In this document: positions 1 through 8,380 of the stretch, piece after piece
Position numbering within the stretch: position 1 is the first letter of the stretch
Layout of the letters: every line of letters starts with the position of its first letter
Assembly (NCBI RefSeq): GCF_001279525.1
Contig: NZ_LGDY01000143.1
Span: 1 to 42,442 of the forward strand
Direction: 5' to 3'
Origin: Nocardia sp. NRRL S-836
GTDB taxonomy: Bacteria; Actinomycetota; Actinomycetes; Mycobacteriales; Pseudonocardiaceae
Length of the DNA: 42,442 nucleotides
Made by a program: the position numbers and the translations under genes
Notes under the pieces: generated by a model
Told to the model about the DNA's origin: nothing
Database searches by the model: none
What the model saw: only the letters and a program-made list of their open reading frames with translations

Positions 1-463
1 GGCTGGTGGGGCTGGTGGGGCTGGGGGGGCTGGGAGCGAAACGAGCTGGGGTGGAGGCCAGCGGGTGGGCTGGGGTGGAGAGCAGCGGGCTGGGTCGAGG
101 GCAGGGAGCCGGTGGGGGTTGAGAGCGAGACGGGCAGGGAGCGGAGGGAGCAGGCAGGGCGGATGCAGGGAGCGCAGCCAGCGGACAGTCCGGGGGCACC
201 GCGCGGGGAGACGAGTGGGCGGGCCGGACCGAAGCAGCGAACTGACCTGGGCGGCACCGAGCGAGACAGCGGGTGAGCGGCCGAGGTTGACCTGGGTTGT
301 GGGCAGGGCAGCACGGCGGTTGGGTCGAAAGCGCGGCGGCGAGCGTTAGGCACGGGCGGTCACCCCGTGGTCGGGTAGCTCGCCTGGAACGCCGTGGGCG
401 GGAGTAAGCGCAGGACTGGGAAGCATGCCAGCGCGCGGCGGGGTGGCGAGGTGGAGGAAGGGG
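1..463. other. G-rich region without a credible gene
   Basis: The plus strand is extremely G-rich. It opens with runs of the form GGGGCTGGTGGGG (about 8-34) that could form a G-quadruplex. Open frames here have low-complexity R/G/W translations and no family resemblance, so I do not call a gene. It lies beyond the 3' end of uvrC and resembles the repeat-rich DNA at the right edge of the window. Confidence 0.6.
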
Positions 464-2989
464 TCACGAGGACGGCCTTCCGTCGGTCACCGGGGCTGGG
501 GTGGTTGGCCCAGCGGCGGTGGTTGCGCCGGCGACCGTGCGGACGGCCTTGGTCGCGGTGCCGGACTCGGCGCCGTTGGCGTCCGTGGCGGCGCTGGCAT
601 CCGCAGCGGCGTTGAGGTCCGTAGCGCCGTTGGCGTCCGTAGCGGCGCTGGCATCCGCAGCGGCGTTGGCGTCCGTGGCGGCGCTGGCATCCGCACCGAC
701 GTTGACGTCCGTGGCGGCGTTCACGTCCGTAGCGGTGCTGGCGTCCGTAGCGGTGCTGGCGTCCGTGGTGGCGCCGGTCTCGACGGTGCTGGCGTCCGCG
801 GCGTCGTTGGCGTCGGGCGCGACGCCGTTTGCGGTGCTGGCGTCAGCGGTGGCGCCGGCGGCAGTGGCCGCGTCGGCGTCGGCGATGGCGGTTGCACCTG
901 TGCCAGTGACGGTGGCTGACCCAGCGGCGGTGGTTGCGGCGGCCGTGGTGGTTGAGCCTGCGGCGGTCGCGGTGCTGGCACCAGCGCTTGCAACGGGGCC
1001 AGCGCCAGGGCTGGGGGCTGCGTCAGAAGCCGGGACAGCGCTGGAAACCGGGACGGCCACAGCGGCGGAAGCCAGAACGGCCGCGGAGGCGGAGGCGGGA
1101 GCGGCGCCGGAGAGGGCGGCGGCCACGGCTTCGGCGGTGCGGCGGCCGAAGCCGGGGACGGCGCTGATGTCGTCCACTGTGGCCTGTTTGAGTTTGCGGA
1201 CGGAGCCGAAGTGCCGCAGGAGGGCGGCTTTGCGGGTTTCGCCGAGGCCGGGGACGTTGTCGAGCTCGGAGGCGATCATGCGCTTGGAGCGTTTTTGGCG
1301 GTGGTAGGCGATGGCGAAGCGGTGGGCCTCGTCGCGGACGCGTTGCAGGAGGTAGAGGGCGTCGCTGGTGCGCGGGAGGATGACCGGGTCGGGTTCGCCG
1401 GGGACCCAGACCTCCTCCAGGCGCTTGGCGAGGCCGACGATGGCCACGTCGTTGATGCCGAGCTCGGCGAGGACGTCGGCGGCTGCGGCGGCTTGGGGGG
1501 CGGCGCCGTCGACGACCAGGAGGTTGGGCGGGTAGGCGAACTTGCGGGGTTTGCCGGTGTCCGGGTCGATGCCGGGGTTGGGGCCGCCGTTGGCGGTCTC
1601 GCGGAGCATGGCCTGGAAGCGGCGGCGGACGACCTCCGCGATGGAGGCGACGTCGCCCTCGGTGGCGGCCTCGCGGATGGCGAAGCGGCGGTACTCGGAC
1701 TTGCGGGCCAGGCCGTCCTCGAACACCACCAGGGACGCCACCACGTCGGTGCCCTGGACGTGGCTGATGTCGATGCACTCGATGCGCAGCGGCGCGGTGT
1801 CCAGCGCCAGGGCCTCCTGCAGTTCCTGCAACGCCGCCGAGCGCGCGGTCAGGTCGCCGGCGCGGCGGAGCTTGTGCTGGGCGAAGGCCTCGGAAGCGTT
1901 GCGCGCCACGGTTTCCAGCAGTGCGCGCTTGTCGCCGCGCTGGGGCACGCGCAGAGCTACCCGTGAGCCGCGCTGTTCGGAGAGCAGGTCCTCCAGGGCG
2001 GCGGCGTCGTCGGGCAGCACCGGGACGAGGACCTCGCGCGGGGTGCTTTCGGTGTTGTCGCCGTAGAACTGCATGATGAACTGGTCGACCAGCCCGGCGT
2101 CGTCGACGGCCTCCACCTTGTCCAGCACCCACCCGCGCTGGCCGCGGACCCGGCCGCCGCGCACGTGGAAGACCTGGACCGAGACCTCGAGCTCGTCCTG
2201 GGCGAACGCCATCACGTCGGCGTCCGTGCCGTCGCCGAGCACCACCGCCTGCTTCTCCATGGCGCGGCGCAGTGCGCCCAGGTCGTCGCGCAGCCGGGCC
2301 GCGCGTTCGAACTCCAGCTCCTCGGAGGCCTGCAGCATCTCGCGTTCGAGACGGCGGACCATGTGGTCGGTCTTGCCGGCCAGGAAGTCGCAGAAGTCCT
2401 CGACGATGTCGCGGTGCTCGTCGGCGGAGACCTTGCCCACGCACGGCGCCGAGCACTTGTCGATGTACCCGAGCAGGCAGGGGCGGCCGATCTGGCTGTG
2501 GCGCTTGAAAACGCCGGCCGAGCACGTACGCGCGGGGAACACGCGCAGCAGCAGGTCCAGGGTCTCGCGGATCGCCCACGCGTGCGCGAACGGCCCGAAG
2601 TAGCGCACGCCCTTCTTGCGGGGGCCGCGGTACACGTGCAGGCGCGGGTAGTCCTCGAACAGTGTGACGGCCAGCACCGGGTAGGACTTGTCGTCGCGGT
2701 ACCGGACGTTGAACCGCGGGTCGAACTCCTTGATCCAGTTGTACTCCAGCTGCAGCGCCTCGACCTCGGTGGTCACGACGGTCCACTCGACGGAGGCCGC
2801 CGTGGTGACCATCTGGCGCGTGCGCGGGTGCAGCCCGGACAGGTCCGCGAAGTACGAGTTCAGCCTGCTGCGCAAGCTCTTCGCCTTGCCGACGTACACG
2901 ACCCGGCCACCGGCGTCTCGGAACTTGTAGACGCCGGGAGCCTCGGGGATCGAGCCCGGAGAGGGGCGGTACGTCGAAGGATCTGCCAC
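464..2989 (-). CDS. uvrC: Excinuclease ABC subunit UvrC with long Ala/Thr/Asp-rich C-terminal tail
   Basis: UvrC makes both incisions in nucleotide excision repair after UvrAB has loaded at a lesion. The protein starts [20 protein letters not shown] and shows the GIY-YIG region ([23 protein letters not shown]), the Cys cluster ([19 protein letters not shown]), a UVR motif ([17 protein letters not shown]), the RNase H-like domain ([16 protein letters not shown]) and tandem helix-hairpin-helix motifs ([33 protein letters not shown]). I chose the GTG at 2989 because the conserved family N-terminus begins there; an in-frame start exists at 3019. The HhH domain ends near residue 625. About 215 further residues, rich in Ala, Thr, Asp and Val with ATDANA/ADASA hexapeptide repeats, make it 841 aa against the usual 600-660. 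The tail is probably disordered; its role is unknown. Confidence 0.96.
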   Translation of the reverse strand: MADPSTYRPSPGSIPEAPGVYKFRDAGGRVVYVGKAKSLRSRLNSYFADLSGLHPRTRQMVTTAASVEWTVVTTEVEALQLEYNWIKEFDPRFNVRYRDDKSYPVLAVTLFEDYPRLHVYRGPRKKGVRYFGPFAHAWAIRETLDLLLRVFPARTCSAGVFKRHSQIGRPCLLGYIDKCSAPCVGKVSADEHRDIVEDFCDFLAGKTDHMVRRLEREMLQASEELEFERAARLRDDLGALRRAMEKQAVVLGDGTDADVMAFAQDELEVSVQVFHVRGGRVRGQRGWVLDKVEAVDDAGLVDQFIMQFYGDNTESTPREVLVPVLPDDAAALEDLLSEQRGSRVALRVPQRGDKRALLETVARNASEAFAQHKLRRAGDLTARSAALQELQEALALDTAPLRIECIDISHVQGTDVVASLVVFEDGLARKSEYRRFAIREAATEGDVASIAEVVRRRFQAMLRETANGGPNPGIDPDTGKPRKFAYPPNLLVVDGAAPQAAAAADVLAELGINDVAIVGLAKRLEEVWVPGEPDPVILPRTSDALYLLQRVRDEAHRFAIAYHRQKRSKRMIASELDNVPGLGETRKAALLRHFGSVRKLKQATVDDISAVPGFGRRTAEAVAAALSGAAPASASAAVLASAAVAVPVSSAVPASDAAPSPGAGPVASAGASTATAAGSTTTAAATTAAGSATVTGTGATAIADADAATAAGATADASTANGVAPDANDAADASTVETGATTDASTATDASTATDVNAATDVNVGADASAATDANAAADASAATDANGATDLNAAADASAATDANGAESGTATKAVRTVAGATTAAGPTTPAPVTDGRPSS
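572..772 (-). repeat. 18/36-bp tandem repeat encoding hexapeptides in the UvrC tail
   Basis: On the plus strand the unit is GCGTCCGTAGCGGCGCTG with variants. It repeats in 18-bp steps, with pairs giving a 36-bp period. In the uvrC frame it encodes ATDANA, ADASA and ATDLNA-like hexapeptides. A period divisible by three keeps the reading frame, so copy-number change would alter only tail length. Confidence 0.8.
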
Positions 2990-3031
2990 GTGACCCAGCC
3001 TAACGACGGGGTCTGACAAAAACGGAAAGGG

Positions 3032-3529
3032 TCAGGCCAGGACCACCTGGTCACCGTCGACGCGCACGTTGACGGCCCGCAGCCCGGACGTCGCCGGCCC
3101 CTTCCTCACCTTGCCGTCCGCGGCACCGAACTGGCTGCCGTGCGACGGGCACGTGATGGTGCCACCGGACGGTTCCGCGACCGTCGTCCCCTGGTGGGGG
3201 CACGTCGCGTCGAACGCCTTCACCTCGGTGGCCGACACGCGGGCGACGACGATCTTCTTGCCACCGGGGCCGTCCACGACGGCGCCGCCGCCCTCCGGCA
3301 CGTCCGCCAGCGCGACCAGCGCGGCACCGGTCGTCCCCGCCGATCCGCTGGAGCCGGTGGAACCGGTGGAGCCCGTGGGGCCGCCCTGCGCCGGCGTGGA
3401 ACCGGAACCCGTGGGACCAGAGCCCGTGGAACCGGACGAACCGCAGGCCACGAGCCCGCTGGGCACGGCGAGGGCAACCACGATTCCGCACAATGCAGCC
3501 CGCCTGCTGACTGGGCCTTCGGTGTTCAC
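3032..3529 (-). CDS. Exported Rieske [2Fe-2S] protein (Tat/lipoprotein signal)
   Basis: A small exported Rieske iron-sulfur protein of 165 aa. The N-terminus has a twin-arginine motif (SRRAALCG), a hydrophobic stretch and a lipobox-like LVAC, so it is probably Tat-exported and lipid-anchored. A Ser/Thr/Gly/Pro linker (about residues 30-65) precedes the Rieske domain, with cluster ligands in CPHQG and CPSHGSQF (Cys/His and Cys/His) and the usual DGKVRKGPATSGL ending. I chose GTG at 3529 because GGAGG lies 7 nt upstream (3537-3541). The redox partner is not visible; these single-domain proteins are not bc1 subunits. It sits between uvrC and a second Rieske gene on the same strand. Confidence 0.9.
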   Translation of the reverse strand: MNTEGPVSRRAALCGIVVALAVPSGLVACGSSGSTGSGPTGSGSTPAQGGPTGSTGSTGSSGSAGTTGAALVALADVPEGGGAVVDGPGGKKIVVARVSATEVKAFDATCPHQGTTVAEPSGGTITCPSHGSQFGAADGKVRKGPATSGLRAVNVRVDGDQVVLA

Positions 3530-3635
3530 GACCGATCCTCCGTGGTGGTGGGTGTTCGGGGTCACACCACAGCATTACGCGGACCGGTCCGCAGGAGTTC
3601 AGGCCGGAGCCGGATGCACAGCAATTCCACAGGTC

Positions 3636-4034
3636 TCAGGCGAGCACCAGGTCATCGCCAGACACCGCGATGGGGACCTCGGTCAGCCCGGAGGTCGCAG
3701 GTCCTTTGCGGACCGCGCCCGTCTCCGGGTCGAAGGCACTCCCGTGCAGCGGGCAGGTCACGACCCCACCGGCCGGTGGGTTCACGAGGGAGCCCACGTG
3801 CGGGCACGAGGGGTTGAACGCGCGAAATTCACCTGATCGAGGCTGCACGACGAGGAGCTGGGCGTTGCCGGGCATGTCCACCAGCACGCCGCCGCCCTGC
3901 GGCACGGAGGCGGCCGCGGTCACGCGGTCACCCGATCGGGCGGTTCCGACACCGCCCGTCTTGCGAGGCGCAGGCTCGCCACACGCACCCAAAGCCACGA
4001 CGAGCCCGCACAACAACACTGAACGACGGTCCAC
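3636..4034 (-). CDS. Exported Rieske [2Fe-2S] lipoprotein, short paralogue
   Basis: 132 aa with start MDRRSVLLCGLVVALGAC, a twin-Arg/lipobox signal, then a very short linker and a Rieske fold with CPHVG and CPLHGSAF ligands and the ending GAVRKGPATSGL. It is a paralogue of the neighbouring Rieske protein (3032-3529) but lacks the long Ser/Gly linker. The start is GTG with no clear Shine-Dalgarno sequence. A GATAAT hexamer (complement of 4043-4048) ends 8 nt before it, so a leaderless transcript beginning within the end of the upstream gene is likely. The electron-transfer partner is unknown. Confidence 0.9.
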   Translation of the reverse strand: MDRRSVLLCGLVVALGACGEPAPRKTGGVGTARSGDRVTAAASVPQGGGVLVDMPGNAQLLVVQPRSGEFRAFNPSCPHVGSLVNPPAGGVVTCPLHGSAFDPETGAVRKGPATSGLTEVPIAVSGDDLVLA

Positions 4035-4043
4035 GGACGCCGA

Positions 4044-4538
4044 TTATCGGCGCTGGTCCTCCGCGACCGCCGTCCGGGCCAGGGCGAGCACGGCGGTGAA
4101 CGGCGGGAACCAGTGCCGCGAGTGCGACGGCGGGTTGGCCCACCGCAGCGATCCGTACCTGGTCATCGTGGGTGGCAGCGCGATCCGGTGCGGCGAGCGC
4201 ACGAACTGCACCTCGGTCGGGGCCTTGAGGTGCGTCGGGAGCAACGCGACCAGCTCGGCCAGGAAGATCCAGTGCTCGCGCGGGCCGGGGATGACGGTGA
4301 CCGGACCCGCGAGCATGCGCGACTTGAGGTCGGCCAGCACGCGCGACCCGATGCGCGCCGGCATGGCCAAGGCGGTGGTGGCGGGCCCGAGTGGCAGGAA
4401 CACGCCCTGTTCGGTGACCTGCACCTGCCAGCCGAGCAACCGGTAGCCGGCCACGGCCTCCCCGATCATCCGGTCGTGTGCCCTGTTCTGTGGGACCCCG
4501 GCACTGCCCGTGCCGGTTTCCGCGGTCGTGAGGCTCAT
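4044..4538 (-). CDS. Conserved hypothetical protein, possibly prim-pol N-terminal-like
   Basis: A 164-aa soluble protein with no signal peptide or membrane segment. Visible stretches are GYRLLGWQVQVTEQGVFLPL, PGPREHWIFLAEL and HRIALPPTMTRYGSLRWANPP. The order 'W-x-F ... LPP ... G-x-x-x-W-x-x-PP ... PP' recalls small actinobacterial proteins annotated as bifunctional primase/polymerase N-terminal-like, but no catalytic Asp motif is visible, so this is weak. GGGGAGGA lies about 9 nt before the ATG. The gene is divergent from the XRE regulator at 4807, and the shared 268-bp region could carry a common operator. Function unknown. Confidence 0.75.
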   Translation of the reverse strand: MSLTTAETGTGSAGVPQNRAHDRMIGEAVAGYRLLGWQVQVTEQGVFLPLGPATTALAMPARIGSRVLADLKSRMLAGPVTVIPGPREHWIFLAELVALLPTHLKAPTEVQFVRSPHRIALPPTMTRYGSLRWANPPSHSRHWFPPFTAVLALARTAVAEDQRR

Positions 4539-4806
4539 CGGCGGTCGTCCTCCCCTATGGGTGGGTCAGGCACTGGGTCACGGGGATCGGCCCGCGACCC
4601 GACGATGTGCAGCGTGCGTCGCAGTTCGCGTCAACACCACTCGCCCCGTGCATGGGCCTCATGCAGCGGACGTATGAAGCTCATCCGCCAGGCGGGGGTA
4701 CCTGGAGCGCGACACGCCAATTCATTACGTCTTATGCATGAGATGGATGGACTGACGATCACGTCTCCGTACACTTGGGAATCGCTCAGTGACGGGGGCG
4801 ATGCCG
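4539..4806. promoter_or_regulatory. Divergent promoter region between the hypothetical and XRE genes
   Basis: 268 bp with a locally AT-rich patch (about 4719-4755, around ATTCATTACG and TTATGCATGAG), unusual for this window. A TACACT hexamer at 4770-4775 is a possible -10 for the rightward XRE gene. No clean palindrome was found. Confidence 0.4.
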
Positions 4807-6351
4807 ATGGATGCCGCAAGACCCAGGTCCAGGCGCGCTTGCCCGTGTGGGGCGTTCATCGCCGCAGACAACACCGACCGGTTGTGTCACCGGTGCCGCC
4901 GCAACGCTCGTTCCGGCGTGCACGGCCCGCCCGTGGTCCCCGACGACTTCTGGGACCACCCCGCGGTCGCGGCCGCCTGCACCGACCGCGACATGGGTGC
5001 GCTGATCTCCGCGTACCGCCACCACCCGCACCACCTCAGCCGGGTGTCCCAGGACCGCATGGCGGCGTGGCTCGGCATCAGCCAGGCGCAGCTCTCGCGG
5101 TACGAGTCGGGTGAGAACCCGATCGACCGCCTCGACCGCCTGCGCCACTTCGCGCTCGTGCTCGGCGTGCCGGGCGAGCGGCTGTGGTTCGACCGGGTCG
5201 TCATCCCAGCTCAGGTGGGCTCACCCGAAACGGGCCCGCCGGATGTGCTCGCCGCCCCGTGGGAGGCGACGAGCATTGCCCGTTCGGTCGAGGAGACGGC
5301 GAGGAGCGACTTGGCGATCAGCAGACGAGCGGCGCTCACGGGAGCGGCCGCGGTGACGGTGGGGTCCGCACTGGTCGAGCCGTTGCAGCGCTGGCTGCAC
5401 CCGCTGCAGAACCTGTCGCGGTGGTCGTCGCACTCGGCGATCAGCGAGGAGGAGCTGGCCGCGTTGCAACGCGTCGCGGACGGCCTGCGCGGCTGGGGCG
5501 GCCGGGGCGGCTACGGGCTGGCCCGCAAGGCCGTCCTCGGTCAGCTCGACGAACTGGCCGAACGCCTCCAGCGCGCCCCCGCGGGTCCCACGACGGAACG
5601 CGCGTTCTTCATCGGCGCGGAGCTGTCGAAGGTGGCCGCGAGCATGTCGTTCGACGCGGGGCTGCACAACGCCGCCCAGCGCTACTACGTGCTCGCCGTC
5701 CGCATGGCCAAGGCCGGCCACAACGACGGTTTCGCCGCGTTGTGCCTGGCGGCGATGGCCCGGCAGATGTTCGACCTGGGCCGCCCGGAGGACGGCCTGG
5801 AGCTCGTCCAGCTCGGCCAGTACGGCACCCGCCGCACCGGCACGCCGACGCTGAAGGCCCTGCTGCTCACGCGGGAGGCCTGGGCCTACGCCCAAATGGG
5901 CAAGGTCCGCGAGTTCCACCAGGCCGTCGGCATGGCGCAGGACACGTTCGCGCAGCGCGACTCCGGCCACGAGCCGGGGTACCTGCACAGCTTCGACGAG
6001 GCCGAGCTGGAGGGCGTCATCGGCGCCCGCTGCCGCGACCTCGCGATGCACGACCCCGCTCAGGCCGTGTACGCCGAACAGCACATCCGGCGCGCATTGG
6101 AACTGAGGGACCCCTCGAAGGTGCGCAACCGCGCCTTCGACGTAATCGGACTGGCGCGCACCAAGATGGTCGCGGGAGACCCGGAGGCGGCGTGCGGGTT
6201 GATCAACGAGGTCCTGCCGACGGCGGCGAAGCTCTCCTCGGGCCGGGTGCTGCGCAAACTGGAGGACTTCGCGAAGGAGGCGGCACGGCACCGCCACATC
6301 CCCGCCGTGCAGGACACCCGCGACGCGATCAGGGCGATACGGACAGCCTGA
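4807..6351 (+). CDS. XRE-family regulator with N-terminal zinc-knuckle and TPR-like C-terminal domain
   Basis: A large transcriptional regulator (514 aa from this ATG). The N-terminus has a putative zinc-binding CPCGAF...CHRC cluster. An HTH_XRE follows (DRMAAWLGISQAQLSRYESG, RLRHFALVLGV). Around residues 165-190 (from 4807) is a twin-arginine, hydrophobic stretch (SRRAALTGAAAVTVGSALV). The remaining ~300 residues are helical and repetitive (YYVLAVRMAKAGHNDGFAAL, EAWAYAQMGKVREFHQAV), as in TPR regulators. I chose ATG 4807 because the GGGGG at 4794-4798 is spaced like a Shine-Dalgarno; GTG 4789 and ATG 4801 are also in frame. The stop overlaps the start of the SLOG-like gene (TGATG), implying translational coupling. 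Confidence 0.88.
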   Translation: MDAARPRSRRACPCGAFIAADNTDRLCHRCRRNARSGVHGPPVVPDDFWDHPAVAAACTDRDMGALISAYRHHPHHLSRVSQDRMAAWLGISQAQLSRYESGENPIDRLDRLRHFALVLGVPGERLWFDRVVIPAQVGSPETGPPDVLAAPWEATSIARSVEETARSDLAISRRAALTGAAAVTVGSALVEPLQRWLHPLQNLSRWSSHSAISEEELAALQRVADGLRGWGGRGGYGLARKAVLGQLDELAERLQRAPAGPTTERAFFIGAELSKVAASMSFDAGLHNAAQRYYVLAVRMAKAGHNDGFAALCLAAMARQMFDLGRPEDGLELVQLGQYGTRRTGTPTLKALLLTREAWAYAQMGKVREFHQAVGMAQDTFAQRDSGHEPGYLHSFDEAELEGVIGARCRDLAMHDPAQAVYAEQHIRRALELRDPSKVRNRAFDVIGLARTKMVAGDPEAACGLINEVLPTAAKLSSGRVLRKLEDFAKEAARHRHIPAVQDTRDAIRAIRTA

Positions 6352-6827
6352 TGCGAGTCGGCATCACCGGGCACAGCAACCTGGTCCCCGAGTGCGTCCC
6401 GGCCGTCCGGGCGGCGCTGGCCTCGGTGCTGGAAGGCTTAGGCCGCCCCCTGGTCGGCGTCACGTGCCTCGCGCCGGGCGCCGACCAGGTGTTCGCACGC
6501 GCCGTGCTGGACCTGGGCGGGCAGGTGGAGGTCGTGCTGCCCGCCCTCGACTACCGCGACCGCCTCAAACCGCACCAGGTCGCCGAGTACGACGAGCTGC
6601 GCGCGGCCGCGACCGTCGTCAGCGTGCTCCCGCACATGACGTCCGGGCGCCTGGCCTACGTGGCCGCCAACGAAAGGATGCTCGCCTCCGTCGAGCTGCT
6701 CGTGGCGGTGTGGGACGGGGTGCCCGCGCAGGGCAAGGGCGGGACGGCGGACGTGGTGGAGCAGGCGCGGGCATCCGGGGTGCCGATCGAGGTCGTCTGG
6801 CCTGTGGAGGCGCGGCGGAAGTCGTGA
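6351..6827 (+). CDS. SLOG/LOG-like Rossmann nucleotide-binding protein
   Basis: A 158-aa protein beginning MRVGITGHSNLVPECV. Rossmann-type features are a first strand plus loop (VGITGHSN), a second strand with LAPGADQVFARAVLDLGG, then VEVVLPALDYRDRL and a late VELLVAVWDG. This pattern resembles the SLOG superfamily (DprA/LOG/YspA-like), which binds nucleotides or nucleotide-derived signals. No LOG phosphoribohydrolase motif is visible, so enzymatic activity is unproven. It is fused translationally (1-base stop/start overlap) to the XRE regulator, suggesting ligand sensing and transcription control act together. This is inference. Confidence 0.75.
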   Translation: MRVGITGHSNLVPECVPAVRAALASVLEGLGRPLVGVTCLAPGADQVFARAVLDLGGQVEVVLPALDYRDRLKPHQVAEYDELRAAATVVSVLPHMTSGRLAYVAANERMLASVELLVAVWDGVPAQGKGGTADVVEQARASGVPIEVVWPVEARRKS

Positions 6828-6910
6828 GGGCGGGCTTGCGCGGGGGTCCCCCTTGGTGGTGGGTCCCCCGCTGCCCAACTTACTCGGGAGGTACGACGGT
6901 TTCGGTGCGC
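6826..6910 (+). repeat. Dispersed repeat, copy 1 (divergent)
   Basis: It shares the ordered blocks GCGGGCT, GGGTCCCCC, GGTGGTGGGTCCCCC, CCCAACTTACT and GGTACGACGGTTT with copies 2-4. It begins at the SLOG-gene stop codon region and is the least conserved copy. Confidence 0.65.
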
Positions 6911-7090
6911 TCGGCGGAGGGCTCGACAGCGGCGAGGTGAACGGCGGAGGGCTCGACGGCGGCGGGCTCCGCGGCGGCGGGTTCAAGTCGGCGGGCTTCG
7001 CCAGCGGCGGGTTCAAGTCGGCGGGCTCCGGCTCCGCAGCGGCGGGCTTCGACGGCGCCGGGTTCAACGGCGGCAAGGGTGCCGGGGTTC

Positions 7091-7190
7091 GTGAGCGCGG
7101 GCTCGCGCAAGGGTCCCCTGCGGTGCTGGGTCCCCCGCGATTCAACCTACTTGGCAGGTACGACAGTTTGGCGGGCTCAACGGCGGCAAG
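7091..7190 (+). repeat. Dispersed repeat, copy 2
   Basis: Blocks in order are GTGAGCGCGGGCTCGCGCAA, GGGTCCCCTGCGGTGCTGGG, TCCCCCGCGATTCAACCTAC, TTGGCAGGTACGACAGTTTG and GCGGGCTCAACGGCGGC. It is followed 113 bp later by copy 3 with identical flanks (GCAAGGGTGCCGG), indicating tandem duplication. Confidence 0.8.
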
Positions 7191-7203
7191 GGTGCCGGAG
7201 TTC

Positions 7204-7303
7204 GTGAGCGCGGGCTCGCGCAAGGGTCCCCTGCGGTGTCGGGTCCCCCGCGATCCAACGTACTCAGCGGGTACGACAGTTTGGCGGGCTCAACGGCGGC
7301 CTG
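7204..7303 (+). repeat. Dispersed repeat, copy 3
   Basis: Nearly identical to copy 2 over the first 45 bases. The centre differs (CGTACTCAGCGGGTACG), where CGTAC/GTACG can form a short hairpin. Confidence 0.8.
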
Positions 7304-7341
7304 GTCAAGTCCGTTCGACGGCGGCAGACCCGCCGGGCGCC

Positions 7342-7442
7342 GTGAGTGCAGGCTCGCGCAGGGGTCCCCTGTGGTGCCGGGTCCCCCGCGACCCAACCTA
7401 CTTGGCAGGTACGACAGTTTTGGCGGGCTCGACGGCGGTGGG
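7342..7442 (+). repeat. Dispersed repeat, copy 4
   Basis: Starts GTGAGTGCAGGCTCGCGCAG and contains the near-perfect palindrome CAGGGGTCCCCTG, then GGGTCCCCCGCGACCC, ACCTACTTGGCAGGTACGAC and GCGGGCTCGACGGCGG. It is the closest match to the inverted copy at 42064-42155. Confidence 0.8.
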
Positions 7443-7590
7443 CGCAACGGCGACCAGCCGGCGACGGCGGGCATACCGGCAGCGGGCACAACGGCAGCTG
7501 GCTCACCAACAACGGCCCACGGGGCGGGCCACCGTGCGGAGCGAGCCGAGCCGACCGAACCATGCGAAGCAAGCCGCGCCGAGCGAGCCG

Positions 7591-7758
7591 CGCGAAGCGA
7601 GCCGCGCGAAGCGAGCCGCGCGAAGCGAGCCGCGCGAAGCGAGCCGCGCGAAGCGAGCCGCGCGAAGCGAGCCGCGCGAAGCGAGCCGCGCGAAGCGAGC
7701 CGCGCGAAGCGAGCCGCGCGAAGCGAGCCGCGCGAAGCGAGCCGCGCGAAGCGAGCCG
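7591..7758 (+). repeat. Perfect 14-bp tandem repeat, 12 copies
   Basis: The unit CGCGAAGCGAGCCG is repeated twelve times without a mismatch (168 bp). Two degenerate units precede it (7563-7590) and related GAGCGGACC sequence follows. 14 bp is not a multiple of three, and the repeat is not coding. Perfect identity implies recent expansion or homogenisation. Confidence 0.95.
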
Positions 7759-7918
7759 CACTGCGCCGCGCCATGCGGAGCGGAGCGGACCGAGCGAGCC
7801 GCGCCGAGCGGACCGAGCGGAGTGGCGTTACGCCACTTGAGGGAAGTTCGTCGGCAACCGGACCAACTCGGCCCGCAGCCCTACCCACACCCACCCTCGT
7901 TGATCACGCTTCCGGGAC

Positions 7919-8380
7919 ATGGCAGCCGATCCGTTCGCCCGCTTGGCCGACCGCCAGCACTCCCTGCGAACAGCCCTGCGCACGCTCCAGGCGACCCACC
8001 CCGGCAGCCCCGACTTCCCCGCTCTCCTCGCCGACACCGACCGGGAGGTCAACGCCGTCGTGCAGGCCCGCCGGGACGTGGAGGCGGCGCGGCTGACCGT
8101 CCCGAACCGGACCATCGCCGCCGTCACGGCCGTCGCCGCGCTGGTTGTCGTGATCGGCTGGTTCGACCCGTGGTCGCTGGTGTCCGTCGTGCTCGCGATG
8201 GCGGTGGCCGCCGCGGTTCTGGTCGACCCCGCCGGCAGCAGGTTGTGGGAGCCGCGTGCGCGTACGGTCGCCGTCACCGCCACCCTTGTCGCCGTTCTGC
8301 TCACCCCGCTGGTCAGTGGCTGGGCTGCGCTGGCCGCGGGTGCGGGTGGTGCGTGGTGGGCGTGGAGGACGCTGCGGTGA
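7919..8380 (+). CDS. Small integral membrane protein
   Basis: 153 aa. A soluble helical N-terminus (residues 1-58, LADRQHSLRTALRTLQATH) is followed by hydrophobic segments TIAAVTAVAALVVVIGW, SVVLAMAVAAAVLV, VAVTATLVAVLLTPLVSG and ALAAGAGGAWWAW, giving three or four transmembrane helices. I recognise no family. Its stop overlaps the GTG of the next gene (GTGA), so the two are probably co-translated and may form a complex. Confidence 0.8.
   Translation: MAADPFARLADRQHSLRTALRTLQATHPGSPDFPALLADTDREVNAVVQARRDVEAARLTVPNRTIAAVTAVAALVVVIGWFDPWSLVSVVLAMAVAAAVLVDPAGSRLWEPRARTVAVTATLVAVLLTPLVSGWAALAAGAGGAWWAWRTLR

Larger units (their letters stand above)
6828..7918. other. Repeat-rich gene-less interval
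   Basis: About 1.1 kb with no credible gene. Frames are open because of GC content, but translations are Gly/Arg/Ser low complexity. It contains four copies of a ~100-bp dispersed repeat, short GGCGGGTTCAAGTCGGCGGG duplications (about 6973-7030) and a 14-bp tandem array. Confidence 0.7.

Noticed and set aside
501..1307. Long plus-strand Ala/Val-rich open frame
   Set aside because: It is antisense to the uvrC tail and explained by its repeats and high GC.
7591..7758. CRISPR array
   Set aside because: The units are directly joined with no spacers, and no cas genes are present.
6853..8376. Extension of the coiled-coil gene upstream to 6853
   Set aside because: The upstream part is repeat translation (low-complexity S/R/A). 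The GTG at 8377 has a good Shine-Dalgarno site and overlaps the preceding stop.
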